64,000 bases of DNA from Osedax fenrisi. Lineage: Eukaryota; Annelida; Polychaeta; Sabellida; Siboglinidae. Below are positions 36,292 through 47,439 of the stretch, in pieces. The notes under the pieces are model-generated. The model was not told the origin of the DNA. It ran no database searches and saw only the letters and a list, made by a program, of their open reading frames with translations. The first letter of the stretch is position 1. Every line of letters starts with the position of its first letter. The stretch is taken from assembly GCA_964019155.1 (NCBI GenBank), contig OZ025240.1, forward strand, positions 36,702,473 through 36,766,472, read 5' to 3'. The position numbers were made by a program, and so were the translations under genes.

Positions 36292-36310
36292 TATAATAAT
36301 AATAATAAAT
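36016..36310 (+). repeat. Second LINE 3'-end unit with (ATCA)/(AAT) tail
   Basis: At 36175-36250 the string tttatactttcgattatatt, then tatttgcttaaataaattat, repeats the end seen at 35400-35455, again followed by an (AAT)n tail (36258-36308). Text at 36098-36118 (tatttgtgtttgttctgta) also echoes the 34.6 kb units. Confidence 0.6.
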
Positions 36311-36483
36311 ATTAATTTTAATAATAAACGTAATTAGAATATTTGTTAATAGAATATTTTGTTAATATTTTATTTAATAGAAACATAACAATGAATGTAT
36401 AATTAACATGTTGATAACTTATGTAAGGCATTGTCATTCATAGTATTCATAGTACATGTGTACATGCGAAATATATATATATC

Positions 36484-36608
36484 ATTGGAGGGTACCCTCG
36501 TCGTGAGTATAGATTACAAGATAATCTCTGGTACTCTCCATTGAGCAGAAATTGTATATACTGCATTATATTGTATTTCTACTCAATAAACCATATTCAA
36601 TTCTATTC
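36484..36608 (+). mobile_element. Retroelement 3' tail of unknown family
   Basis: A patch of mixed composition (ggagggtaccctcgtcgtga ... tctactcaataaaccatatt) ends in repeated attcaa units (36594-36616) and then (TA)n. An end with ataaa and a short tandem tail fits a LINE or SINE 3' end, but no coding part is present. Confidence 0.4.
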
Positions 36609-36611
36609 AAT

Positions 36612-36612
36612 T

Positions 36613-36655
<43 letters not shown>
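36612..36655. repeat. (TA)n microsatellite
   Basis: Alternating TA tract. Confidence 0.9.
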
Positions 36656-36657
<2 letters not shown>

Positions 36658-37080
36658 CTATATAATATATAAAGAATAACAGTTTTTAAAATGTGTTAAA
36701 TTACAACAATAATGTTGATGAAATAATATATATAAGATAAATATGAAATAATTAATTAAACTCCTATAGACTATTCTATATACTATAAAGTATATATTAC
36801 TATATACGTTATATCTATAATATAGTATAAATACTATTTTTAATATTTAAAATCACAACCATTTGTTACATATTATAAAAATAATGTAATATTCTAAACA
36901 TAATCAAGTATTCGTTTTCTTTATATATAAAACATATTAAATATTTTTCCGAAATTACTTATAAAAAGACAGCCTTCATATATGCATCGCCTTGTGTACA
37001 CGCTAATAATTATAAGTTAATCTCTATTACATAATAATAATTAGCATACAAGTAAACTACTTAATAAGCATTACAGTCGC
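36656..37080. other. AT-rich spacer
   Basis: No gene or repeat family is recognised. Confidence 0.5.
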
Positions 37081-37345
37081 CAGTAAATAGTAGTCGCCAG
37101 TAGTCATTAATTACGATATTTAGTGGCATATCTTTAGGCGTTTTTAAAACAACAAGGACAATAAACGAATAGTGGGCGTTTCAAAAATGTGCGAAGGGGC
37201 GTGTCTTTAACGACGCGTGATTGTAAAACAACTGATGTGTTAATCAAATTAACTATTAATTACTACTATGCATGTGTTGGTGGGGGTGAACTAAGTGAGT
37301 TAATGGCATTGTCTTTACCGGAAGTCACATGGATTATAGTACCAC
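37081..37345. promoter_or_regulatory. Candidate noncoding regulatory patch
   Basis: Mixed-composition DNA with recognisable factor-type motifs: acaacaaggacaataaacg (Sox-like), gttaatcaaattaac (HNF1-like palindromic half sites), accggaagt (Ets core) and gggcgtg. No reading frame of note. The role is inferred from motif density only. Confidence 0.25.
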
Positions 37346-37846
37346 TATTACACACGCGATAGTGATATAAATAATGCTTATTTATATTACGAACATATGC
37401 TAAATAATATAACTACACTATAGTATATATATATATGGAATATAATAAAAAAAATATCCAATACATAAATTATATTAAAATACGTTATTATAAAAATAAA
37501 ATTTAAACTTAAATTTGACTAACATATATGTTATGTACATATATGTATACATGCATGATATATATGGGCATGCGCTAACATATGTATTGATATTAATATA
37601 AATAATCATAATATTTTATATTTATATAAAAATAATGCATATATATATATTATATATAATTATTTATATATTTCTATAGATCATATATATATATATAGTT
37701 AATATAGTCACACATTTTAAATGTAAATAATTAACGATACTATATAAATACCATATATGGTATGGTATACTATATAAATATTATACTATTCCTAATAATA
37801 TTAATACTGCATCGATTATTAACGTTTTTATGTGTATATATACCTA

Positions 37847-37908
<62 letters not shown>

Positions 37909-38009
37909 TTATACGTGCATACCAATGATTTTTCTAAGAACTTTTATTTAAATTTATATATTTTAGAAATTTGTTATAATTTTTGCTTCGCAAAATCTTT
38001 GTGTATACA

Positions 38010-38069
<60 letters not shown>

Positions 38070-38100
38070 CATATATATATACATATACCATACACATATA
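37346..38100. other. AT-rich stretch with two (TA)n tracts
   Basis: (TA)n lies at 37849-37905 and 38013-38055. Between them, tttttgcttcgcaaaatctttg at 37980 echoes the gcttcgcaaaatat text at 57082 and gcttcgcaaca at 60965. The Ile/Tyr ORFs are simple-repeat translations. Confidence 0.6.
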
Positions 38101-38630
38101 TCGGAGGTGCGGTGCAGCTAGCGTGGTACACAGACACACACGTCGTGCGCCGCTCATCTATAGGTACACACTCACATGCCGGGGGAGAATATCTACCTGC
38201 AGGACATATGTCCTTCTCATCCTCCTCCTCGGCGGCTGTGATGGTCAGCAGAAGTGTCGCCCACGGCTTAATTGCACGTGCTTACACACGTACACAATCG
38301 CGGGGTGGGGTGGGGGTGTAGACGACTAATTAGCTATTAGTGTTCTGACCACTACCACCAGCTATAGCTGACCACTACCCCCGTGTACGAGGAGACTGCG
38401 GACAATGACTAATCCGGCCACTGACCACCGCAGTAGCTGCGGACATTTGATCCGCTAAGTCCATCAATACAGGCCTATCATCCCGCCCTACTAAGTCCAG
38501 CACATCTCCCCGCCTGCCTCCTCATCTATCCACGTGTCTGGGACGTTTAGCGTACGCGATCGCTGCTGCAAACGTATCAATAATACCCACACACGCATAT
38601 ACGCACGTATGTACACATCAACGGCGGCAG
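38100..38630. promoter_or_regulatory. CpG-rich island, candidate regulatory DNA
   Basis: A 530-bp CpG-rich block with gactaattagctattag (homeodomain cores), actaatccggcc (K50-type TAATCC), repeated ctgaccac(t/c)ac(c) and gcagtagctgcgg. ORFs on both strands (for example 37983-38321, 38123-38329) overlap and lack domain similarity, so coding is not supported. Confidence 0.35.
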
Positions 38631-38927
38631 GTTATTATGATAGGTAATAATATATATATATATATATATATATACATATGGTGAGGGGTATACCCTCATA
38701 TAATATAATACATCCGAGTACACCTATAGTTACAACTATATTTACATATGTATATTGTAAATACTACATAATATTATTTAAAATTTAATAGATTTAAATA
38801 CTATTTAAATTTAAATTTTGATTATATACATTAATTTATTTGTATGTTAACACATTTACAATTGTCATGTACTATTACTTTTTAATGTGTTTAGTATATC
38901 ATATACTTTATAGTAATGTGATGTAAA

Positions 38928-38975
<48 letters not shown>

Positions 38976-39220
38976 CTTAATACAACAATATCTAAAATTA
39001 ATTACAATATGAGTATTTAACAAGTTCCTCCAACACATGCTTACTGTACGCATACGAACACACACCTATACACGCATACAGGCGCATTAGTTACTCAGCG
39101 CATACTATGTAATACTGGTAGGTAATAACTAACGATCCATGTATTCGAGACAGATGGGTTCTATAGTCATAGTGTCGTGTGATTATATAGGAATATATAA
39201 TACCACACACTGTTACAAAT
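38631..39220. other. AT-rich stretch with (TA)n
   Basis: (TA)n lies at 38648-38674 and 38933-38972. No gene is seen. Confidence 0.6.
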
Positions 39221-39222
39221 TA

Positions 39223-39626
39223 GGGTACAGCGAGTGACTTTTTTAGGGTGTAAGTAGTATGCCCATAGCCGTACCCTAATTAGGATACAATTTGAATTAA
39301 TACGATCAGTATCCTACAAATAATCAAACTGTATCCTAAATAATTTTAGCTGGTTGTATCCTAATTATATGATACCGTGTACTCTAATGCAATTGTATGA
39401 TATGTACCATAATTGAATTGTATGATATTTAAATATAATAATAACGTACCTAATATTTAACATAGCTGTACCCTAATAAATATATAGAGTGTACCCTAGT
39501 GTATTTAATAGTCATGTACCTTAATATTTAACATATATTTACCCTAAAAATATGTATATTGTACCCTAGTGGTTTTAAAAGTCGTGTACCCTATTTAGTA
39601 ATTTAAAATTAATAGCTGTACCCTCA
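39223..39626. mobile_element. Candidate MITE with dispersed GTACCCTAAT motif (family M5)
   Basis: gggtacagc at 39223 and gctgtaccc ending at 39623 are inverted. Between them gtaccctaa/gtatcctaa variants occur about fifteen times at roughly 20-40 bp spacing, mostly in one orientation. TA precedes the left end. The right flank (tcattta) is not a clean TA, so the boundaries are tentative. Confidence 0.5.
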
Positions 39627-39639
39627 TTTAACCGTCTAT

Positions 39640-40270
39640 GGCTATTGTTAATCATATATGTTATTATCGAGAAATTAAGAAACTGGCAATTGCCGTGATT
39701 AACATATATTTTATATAATAATTTTGTTAACAGAAAGAATCGAATAATGAAAATCGAATATGGAGTAATGCGTTTATTATTTATATATATATATTATTAT
39801 TTTGTTACTTCATTTTAATTATATAATTTTATTTATATTTCATTAATAAATGTATATATATATATAAATCATATGTTTAATTAAATGATATTTAATGATA
39901 TACTCATATATGATTAGATAATTTAATACAATTAGAAATTTGATATCTAATATATTATTTGTAATGAATAAATTACATAGTTATTTTATAATTTAATACA
40001 ATTAAAAATGATCTATATTATTTGTAATGATAAAATTAAATAATTATTTTATAATTTAATTAAAAGTTTATATACGAAATAGTATTTTTAATAATTAAAT
40101 TAAATAATTATTTTAGAATTTAATAAAATTTAAACTATTTCCAAGACAATATTTGTAATGACTAAAGTAAATAGTTTTACTAATTAATCTATAATAAATG
40201 AGTAGTATAATGTTATAAATATATATGCATAATAAGAAATTTAAATTAATGTAGCCTAATAAAAATGTAA
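39640..40270. other. AT-rich spacer with near-repeats
   Basis: ttataatttaatacaattaga and similar strings recur three to four times at about 39915-40130. No gene is seen. Confidence 0.5.
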
Positions 40271-40274
40271 GATA

Positions 40275-40614
40275 GGTGACACTGAACATATACAGGTCAC
40301 AAAAAGGTAATACGATTGGTGAAACTGACCATATGTGTGTCACACGGTGTTAAGATATGTGTCGATAACTATATTCTGGTCACGAAAAAAATATATATGC
40401 GTGACATTTGATATATTCTGGTCACAATATGGAGTTTAAATGCGTGACATTGACTATATTCTGGTCACAAAAGGGTGACCATATATGTTTCATTGACCAT
40501 GTGACTGTATAAAAAAAAAAGATAGCAAAAAAACAACTTCTGTCACAATGTCATCGACACCTGTGTTGTCACTGAACGTAATCTGTCACGGTGTATGTCA
40601 CCGTGTTGTTCACC
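40275..40614. mobile_element. TA-target MITE with dispersed GTGAC/GTCAC motif (family M6)
   Basis: The ends are ggtgacactgaaca at 40275 and gttgttcacc at 40614, with TA on both sides (40273-40274, 40615-40616). The strings ctatattctggtcac and gcgtgacatt are repeated three times in the left half, and gtcac units recur in the right half. There is no ORF. Confidence 0.7.
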
Positions 40615-40844
40615 TATTCCAACACAGATCAATGAATCCTTTGTTTACTGGGAATCACTAATGTCTTCAAATCATATCTCAACAATACTGATGTTATAAT
40701 GGTATACTTTAGTTATACATATAACTACACATAACCATACCCGCTTATCGTTGTTATTTATAACTTCTACTTAAACTTTGTTTAGTGTACACTGTACAGT
40801 GAACACTATCTATACAGTGTGTACTAGGGATGTACATGATGCTC

Positions 40845-41175
40845 AAATCTAAAGCATCGATGCAGTCTCAGTCTCGGTTACCCAAAGCATCGATGCAGTC
40901 TCAGTCTCGGTCACCTAAAGCATGATGCAGTCTCAGTTTCGGTTACCCAAAGCATCGATGCAGTCTCAGTCTCGGTCACCTAAAGCATGATGCAGTCTCA
41001 GTCTCGGTTACCCAAAGCATCGATGCAGTCTCAGTCTCGGTTACCCAAAGCATCGATGCAGTCTCAGTCTCAATACCTAAAGCATCGATTCAGTCTCAAT
41101 GTAAATAACAATAGCATCGTTTAAGCCTCAGAATGGGTTACCTAAAGCATCGATGCAGTCTCAGTCTCTATAAAA
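40845..41175 (+). repeat. Minisatellite inside the hAT element, ~31-33 bp unit
   Basis: Unit 'aagcatcgatgcagtctcag tctcggttaccc' is repeated about eight times; every second unit in the left half reads gcatgatgcag with cacc in place of ttaccc, suggesting a two-unit higher-order repeat. Confidence 0.88.
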
Positions 41176-41682
41176 TGCATTGCTATTAACTCATGCTTAT
41201 TAAAGGCATCATTCAAGTGTTAGTCTCAGTTTTCATAAGCTCAATATAGTTTCAGTGGCAGTTACCAGAATCATTGTTTTGTATATCAAACGAACATAAT
41301 TTCATTACAAACTATAGACAAGTATCATAAATAACTACCAGGAGTGTTAATTGATAAGAATCTTAATATGTTCATAAACAAAAAAAGTCAAATCAGCCAA
41401 CTATCAATTGCATAATATTAGAATTATAAGAACAAATATAAATCAAATCTTTATTGGACTTTTGTACGTTACAATTTGTAATATACTTTTAATTAATTTA
41501 CCTGCTTATCAGTTAATTATTTAATGCCATTAAATAAAATAATTCGATCGTCATTAGCGTATTATCTAAATTAACACCGATATCAATATACGATCAGAAT
41601 AACTGAACTGATGCGACAACAACACCTACTATCAATTAATTTCCACATTATTTATAAACTACTGGTAACTACACATTTTGCA

Positions 41683-41755
41683 TATCATCACAAGACACCA
41701 ACATACCTCGCGAAATTAATAAAGCCATATTCAAGACTGAGAGTACAGAGAATTA
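41683..41755 (+). repeat. Interspersed repeat R1 fragment, second copy
   Basis: tgcatatcatcacaagacac, then atacctcgcgaaattaataa: nearly identical to 19122-19200. It is nested inside the hAT element. Confidence 0.65.
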
Positions 41756-41934
41756 TTTTTTGAAATTTTTAAAATATTCGTATACTAAACGAACATTTGA
41801 GTATATTATAAACAAAATAGCCACCTGTCGATACATATAATTTATATTATGTCACATGAAATAGGAAACATTAATAACAATATGGATAAATATATAAAAA
41901 TTATGTTTAAAATGTAACTTCAAAAAGCATCATT

Positions 41935-42180
41935 TCGGCTCGATTATGTTTTGTAAGAGTCTCATTTCGGCTTGGGATCGTTTGACTAGAGTCTAGGCTC
42001 GTTTGACTAAAGTCTCGGCTCGGCTTGGGCTCGTTTAGCTAAAGTCTCGGTTCGGCTCGGGCTCGTTTGGCTAGAGTCTCGGCTCGGCATGGGCTCGTTT
42101 TTGTTCCAAAAATGAAAGTCTCGGCTCGGCATCAAAAACCAATAGTCTCGGCTAGGCATCAAAAGCTCGGCATCATTTAC
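41935..42180 (-). repeat. Right-hand subterminal repeat array of the hAT element
   Basis: ctcggctcgggctcgtttga, then ctaaagt, and variants are repeated six to eight times. The repeated core differs from the left array. Confidence 0.8.
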
Positions 42181-42309
42181 ATCCCTAGTGTGTACAGTGT
42201 ATAGTACTGTGTAATATTCGGAAAAAGTTAACTTTTTCCAAATAATAATTATTATTAATTATTTATATTATGTATATATAATATTTAGTTATTGAAATCT
42301 CATATATAT

Positions 42310-42573
42310 TAAATATAATACAAATATCGGATACAAATGGACCCCTAAATAAGTCATAGACTTATACATGTTATACAAATCTGTGAGGGGCCCAGGACAA
42401 TAAAATATAAATATATTTGATACTAACTAAAAAAAATTTCTTGTGTTTTGATTTAACATATATCGGTAAGTTCTTGATAAACAAAAGATAAAACAAGAAC
42501 TACCTGGAGTCGAACTCAGGACCTCTGGCTTACTAGCTTTTGGATGTCTCACCGGGTCATAGACTCCAGACAA
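42310..42573 (-). mobile_element. tRNA-derived SINE, family A, copy 1
   Basis: Read on the minus strand it has a tRNA-like head with an A-box-like gacccggtgagacatcc, an agccagaggtcctgagttcg B-box region (ttcgactcc), then tcttgttttatcttttgttt, ggggcccctcacagatttgta, and tttaggggtccatttgtatc at the 3' end. The same order is found at 55897 (+) and 58846 (-). Confidence 0.8.
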
Positions 42574-42657
42574 AAGTATATATATATAATTATAAAGATA
42601 ATTATTATCATGTATTTCATTGCCGATTAAATTTATTAAATATATTTGTGTTTATAC

Positions 42658-42659
<2 letters not shown>

Positions 42660-42700
<41 letters not shown>
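42660..42700. repeat. (TA)n microsatellite
   Basis: Alternating TA tract. Confidence 0.9.
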
Positions 42701-42799
42701 ATATATTGATATATGTTACTCCCTACATGATATACATACACTTATTTAATTCTATGATATATACATATATATATATATACATATATACATCAAACAGAT

Positions 42800-43130
42800 C
42801 ACTTATATCGACTAAACAATAGGAAGTGAATCGCGTGATGTTGTTGGTTCCGCGAAGAGAGAGATACTTCCAGGACGATCGTGACAATGGTCTAGGTCGT
42901 ATTACTAGCGCCCTCTATGATGTTTAGCGGCACGATATATCTGCACAACGGCCGCAGCGATAATAATGCAATTACCGAGCGAGATCCGCTACATATAGAT
43001 GTCGCTACCGGTACTGGTTTCCATGTAAATAAACGAATTAGAAACATTAAAGGTCACGCGATACCTTTACCTTTTCGCCGGGTCTCGCGAAACTTAATTA
43101 ATAATAGCTGCTAATCATGATGCCTTGTGC
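42800..43130. promoter_or_regulatory. CpG-rich island, candidate regulatory DNA
   Basis: Contains agcgccctct (complement agagggcgct, like the core of a CTCF-type site) at 42909-42918, gtaaataaacg (forkhead type) at 43026-43036, and taattaataatagctgctaatc (homeodomain cores). The 65-codon ORF at 42917-43114 has no recognised domain. Function is inferred. Confidence 0.3.
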
Positions 43131-43237
43131 TTGCGGTTCACTGTTAATACCACTGTTATCTAGATACGTGTATCTATATATATATATATATATGTGTGTA
43201 ATATATTTAATTATAACATTAATTGTTACTATATATA

Positions 43238-43276
<39 letters not shown>

Positions 43277-43620
43277 GCTATATATGACAAATATATTTTA
43301 TTTTATGTATATTAAGGTATTTATATATATTTACATATTTAATATTATTCTTCTTTTTTATGATATTATAATAATACAAAATTAAATTATGATAATTATA
43401 TAAATTAATAAATAACTCTATATTAAAGTTCTCAATAAATGTATATATTAATATATTAAGTATTTAACTATAGTTATTATATATATAATTATATTTGTAT
43501 GCATACTATCAAGTAGTTAGTATATTAACTGCATTTTATAATTAATAAACCTCTAATTAATAAACTTATATAATATATAATTTAAAATAGCATATAACTC
43601 ATTGTCCTACTGCATCAAAC
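43131..43620. other. AT-rich spacer
   Basis: (TA)n lies at 43166-43192 and 43235-43272. No gene is seen. Confidence 0.6.
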
Positions 43621-43745
43621 TTATACATACTTTTTGATTCAACTATTCATTCATTCCTTATATTACTTCAATCGCTAAATCTGCAATTTATCATCTTTTA
43701 AGAATTAGACAAAATTAGAAAAATAATTAAATCAATTACTGTATA
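43621..43745 (+). pseudogene. Short LINE reverse transcriptase fragment
   Basis: The frame through 43675-43720 reads IAKSAIYHLLRIRQN, the conserved 'vxKSAxYHLrnIxxIR' segment downstream of the RT core in many LINEs. It stops at a TAG soon after. Only this short piece is recognisable. Confidence 0.55.
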
Positions 43746-43819
43746 TTTAATAAAAAATATAGTTAATTGCAGTGTAGTATACTATGTGATATATGATATA
43801 TCACATATGGATTATGTTC

Positions 43820-43905
43820 GTCACATCTCATAATTCTTCCCGTATCTTCTAAGATACAGCTCTAGATAGGAGATCACCCCTAAATGAATGAATGAATGAA
43901 TAGTT
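43820..43905 (-). mobile_element. LINE 3' end with (TTCA)n tail
   Basis: On the minus strand: four ATTC-type repeats (complement of gaatgaatgaatgaat at 43884-43901), then ttaggggtgatctcctatct. On that strand the tail would precede the body, so the orientation could equally be plus (body, then gaatgaat tail at 43884-43901). A retroelement end is the best reading, orientation uncertain. Confidence 0.35.
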
Positions 43906-45115
43906 TTTGAATTAATGAATACATATTTATTTTTCCTGAATAATGAATTAAGTAACGGAACACTATTCAGAAGCTATAAATAATTGTAGTCATATATCCT
44001 AAATGCAGTTATTCACTAATTATTCCGTACACCTTAAGTATTCGAGATATTCCTCTATGGAGGAAGTATACTTCCCTATGGGTACACATCACTGTTTACC
44101 TTTTTAACAAACGCTCGTCATATCGCTTACTATCTATTTTACACTTATTATTCCTCAATACACTCTTCGAATTGTCCCTCCTATATTTATATTTCTCTAT
44201 TATAACGACCTTCCCTTCCATCTCTTATAAATTATGATTCTTATCTTTTCTCAATGATGAGTCCTTAATTATATTAGTCCTAACAAATTCATTCATATAC
44301 TCTATTATATCTATGCGGTCCCATAACACATATTCTCCATATATCCAAATAGTGTTATCAGGTGGTGATATGTAATACTTATATTGTTTTCATTATTATT
44401 TTATTCATTTCCTTCCGGTTTATTTTATTAATTTAAAAGGTATGTCCGTATTACCTATTTTTATTTTTTGTAAATATTCTTATTCACTTTTGAGAAATCA
44501 TTTATTATTTATTTAAGTGTTTAAGGATAATCAATTAATCAATATATAATTATCTAGAATTTGTTAAATGAATCAGAATTATTTCCAGTTAGAAAAATTA
44601 GCGAACTACATTATATCTAGATATTTAATTATGTATAATTTATTAATAACCTATAGTTTAGTTATGCATTTAACACAATATATATATATACCCCTACTAT
44701 TAAATAACATATATGAATAAAAGTAAAGTTCATCTTTTGTTGTAAATAATTAATATTCTATTATTATATGAACATTTTTTATAAAATAATAATACATAAT
44801 AAAAAATTCGAATATATATATAACATTACATTTTACGTACATTATCATAATATTATCAGAAAACATTCATCATTAATTAATGATTGTTAACAATATTCAA
44901 TGAATACAATCACATGACCTTCTAAAGAAGCAATATAGCTTCGATAAAACGATTACTATAAAGTATACTTTACTTACTTATAGTCCAACATTTATTTATC
45001 GAATTTCATAGTTTATATCTACAAATACAATTCTAAAAATTCCTTTAAATTATATATATTAATATACCTGTTTCTTAAAATTAATAAAGTTATGATTAGT
45101 AATTTTTAGAGTTCA

Positions 45116-45149
<34 letters not shown>

Positions 45150-45329
45150 GATATAATGTGTACAATATAATAAGTATATACTATAGTATCATAGTATTGT
45201 ATCATTATAATGATGATATTATTATTAATAGCAGTATATAATGTAAAATGTATTCAACATTTATATATATATATATATATATATATTGTTATGGTTAACA
45301 ATAATATTGTTTTATTATTTTATTTTGGC
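43906..45329. other. AT-rich stretch, possibly an old retroelement
   Basis: At 44030-44420 the plus strand is unusually C/T-rich (for example ttcccttccatctcttata, ctcctatatttatatttctc), unlike ordinary background, and resembles the C/T-rich side of the Gypsy relic at 51-52 kb. No protein family could be recognised. (TA)n lies at 45122-45150 and 45262-45287. Confidence 0.3.
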
Positions 45330-45650
45330 GGACACCTTTCATCACACTCGATACTATGAGGATGTTCTTATTTATATGAATAAAGGTTAACTATGATTAA
45401 TTAATAGTTAACCACTTAAATGTCTTTACTTTTCCTTCGAAGCTCTTCTCATGTTAAGACAGCCACTGTTTTATCGTTAAATGAAAACTTTGTCTTGCAC
45501 GATTATATGATACCACTTCTTTATTATTATAATGTATATAATACTTTAAGATCTATTGTAATAGTTATAGCTAGATTTAAACCGCGTCCTACTATTTGAG
45601 TTGTAGGCGTCATGGCGATTTAGCCAACTGAGCCACATAGGTCTGACTTA
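45330..45650 (-). mobile_element. tRNA-derived SINE, family B, copy 3
   Basis: Minus-strand head at 45645-45575: tatgtggctcagttggctaa (A box) with tcgccatgacgcctacaac and a B-box-like gcggtttaaatct. The 3' domain (cgataaaacagtggctgtct, then taacatgagaagagctt) at 45478-45430 is shared with the other family B copies. A shared cctttcatc segment near 45340 matches 14421. Confidence 0.65.
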
Positions 45651-45671
45651 TTGATCACTTCAGATGATATA

Positions 45672-45675
45672 TATT

Positions 45676-45721
<46 letters not shown>

Positions 45722-45722
45722 G
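45672..45722. repeat. (CA)n(TA)n microsatellite
   Basis: acacacacacacacacac at 45676-45694 followed by alternating TA. Confidence 0.9.
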
Positions 45723-45969
45723 ACTTATAAGTCTTTTGAATTTATTTTAATTTACATTTCTTCACTGGTAATACATTTCATGATATATTTTAGCGCAAAG
45801 AATAATAAGTTCTTCAGCAATTGTATGTGGAAGCTTTGCTTTTGCAATTTGTAATGATATCTGAATACAATTATATTAACATATTATACATATTACCACT
45901 GTACTAGAACTAATATCTTCAGCTACACTCTACACTATAGTGGTATACCTATATAGTATACCTATATAG

Positions 45970-47398
45970 TAGGGATGTTCACGGGTCACAATTGTGATGT
46001 TTCGAAACAGTTTCGAAACCAGAGCCAACTGTTTCGATACCAAAAAATTTTTAATTCAGAAGTTTCGAAACCAATAATGAAATCAGATGACAATGTTTCG
46101 AAACTAATAATGAAACCAGGCGATAATATTTCGAAACCAATAATGAAAACAGGCGAAAATGTTTAGAAACAAATAATGAAACTAAAATATAATAAATATA
46201 TATATATATACATGCCCATATACATATATGCCCATTTTTCATTATCTCGAGACAATCAAATCCTAAAATTCATTATCTCGACTCTCGAGATGTTGAAATT
46301 TTATAATAAATATTGTATTAAACCCGAAAAATTGACATTTTGCCATTAAAATGATTTTTTGTCATATATTATCTTTATCGACGCTTTTTTGAAATATTTT
46401 TTTTACATTTTTTGGAAATAATTTGAAATATATTATATTTTTTTTTGAAATATTTTTTTATTTTTTTGAAATATTTAAAAAAATTGTTTTGAAATATTTG
46501 AAACATTTTTTGAAATATTTTTAAACATTTTTTTGAAATATTTTTAAACATTTAAAAAAAAATATTTGTATTAGTATAATAGAACATTTTCTATAATAGA
46601 CTCATATTGTAGTTTTTGTTAATTTTTATTAAAAGTTATAATCAAAAATGTATATTTTTTAATATATATGAAATAATTAAATACTTATTCCCCTATTTGA
46701 TTGGTACAGTGAGATATAATAATGTACATAGGAAATTTTGTTAGAACCCGGAATTGGAACCCCAAACCGAGTCAGGGTCATCACTAGTCATCACTAATAT
46801 ATATAATAATAGTTTACATATTTATCACATATTTGAATAGTATATGATAATTAGGCTACATATTAAAATACATATTAAATTAATTTTTATTTGAATTAAA
46901 AATAATTTTAGATATTAATGAATGATTTACTTATTATTGACGTATTATAAACAACATACAATATAATATGATGATATAAATTATATATTATATATGTATA
47001 TAATATATACTATACGATATATTCTAACATTTATCAAATAAAACTGGTTTATATCGACGTATAAGTTAGTTATAAACTATAGTTATACAGAATCGAATTA
47101 TATAAATATAAATAAATATTCAGTAAAATAATCCAATCTGTATTTGTTTACGTTATTAATAGCGAATGAGAATTTATAACGTGTTTGCATTGCGAGATAC
47201 GATGTGACAGGGATTGGAATACTATTATATTAATTATAAATTATAAATCATAATATATATTCAAAACCCGAAACCGGTTTCAGTATATTCAATACAATTC
47301 TGAAACCGACCCGAAAAACATATTTAAAACCCGAAACCATTATATTTCATAAAGACCCGATACCGACCCGAAACCGACCCGACCCGTGAACATCCCTA
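45970..47398. mobile_element. hAT-type non-autonomous element with perfect 8-bp target duplication
   Basis: The ends tagggatgttcacgggtc at 45970 and gacccgtgaacatcccta at 47398 are perfect complements over 18 bp. They are flanked by ctatatag on both sides (45962-45969, 47399-47406). The left part repeats gtttcgaaaccaataatgaa variants, the right part gacccgaaaccgacccg variants. A T-rich block of the 10 kb Helitron-like family lies inside (46316-46560). No transposase ORF is visible. Confidence 0.9.
46316..46560 (+). repeat. Nested block related to the Helitron-like element
   Basis: aaaattgacattttgccatt, then aaaatgattttttgtc and gacgcttttttgaaatattt, matches 10188-10265 closely, followed by the same T-rich 'tttgaaatatttt' run. 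It is either a nested insertion or captured sequence inside the hAT element. Confidence 0.6.
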
Positions 47399-47439
47399 CT
47401 ATATAGTATACGTGGAGAGATATCTACAGCTATGTATAC

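Larger units (their letters stand above)
40827..42187. mobile_element. hAT-type non-autonomous element with perfect 8-bp target duplication
   Basis: The ends are tagggatgtacatgatgc at 40827 and its near complement gcatcatttacatcccta at 42187. The flanking 8-mer gtgtgtac is present on both sides (40819-40826, 42188-42195). The left part is a minisatellite (40845-41175), the right part a second repeat array (41935-42180), and an interspersed repeat (R1) lies in the middle. No transposase ORF is visible. Confidence 0.88.

Noticed and set aside
37934..38329. Several ORFs on both strands over the 38.1-38.6 kb island, one with a hydrophobic stretch (VLLILLLGG)
   Set aside because: They overlap each other on both strands, run into (TA)n and show no family similarity.
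42917..43114. 65-codon ORF in a CpG-rich island
   Set aside because: No recognised domain, and its length is unremarkable for CpG-rich DNA; treated as noncoding.
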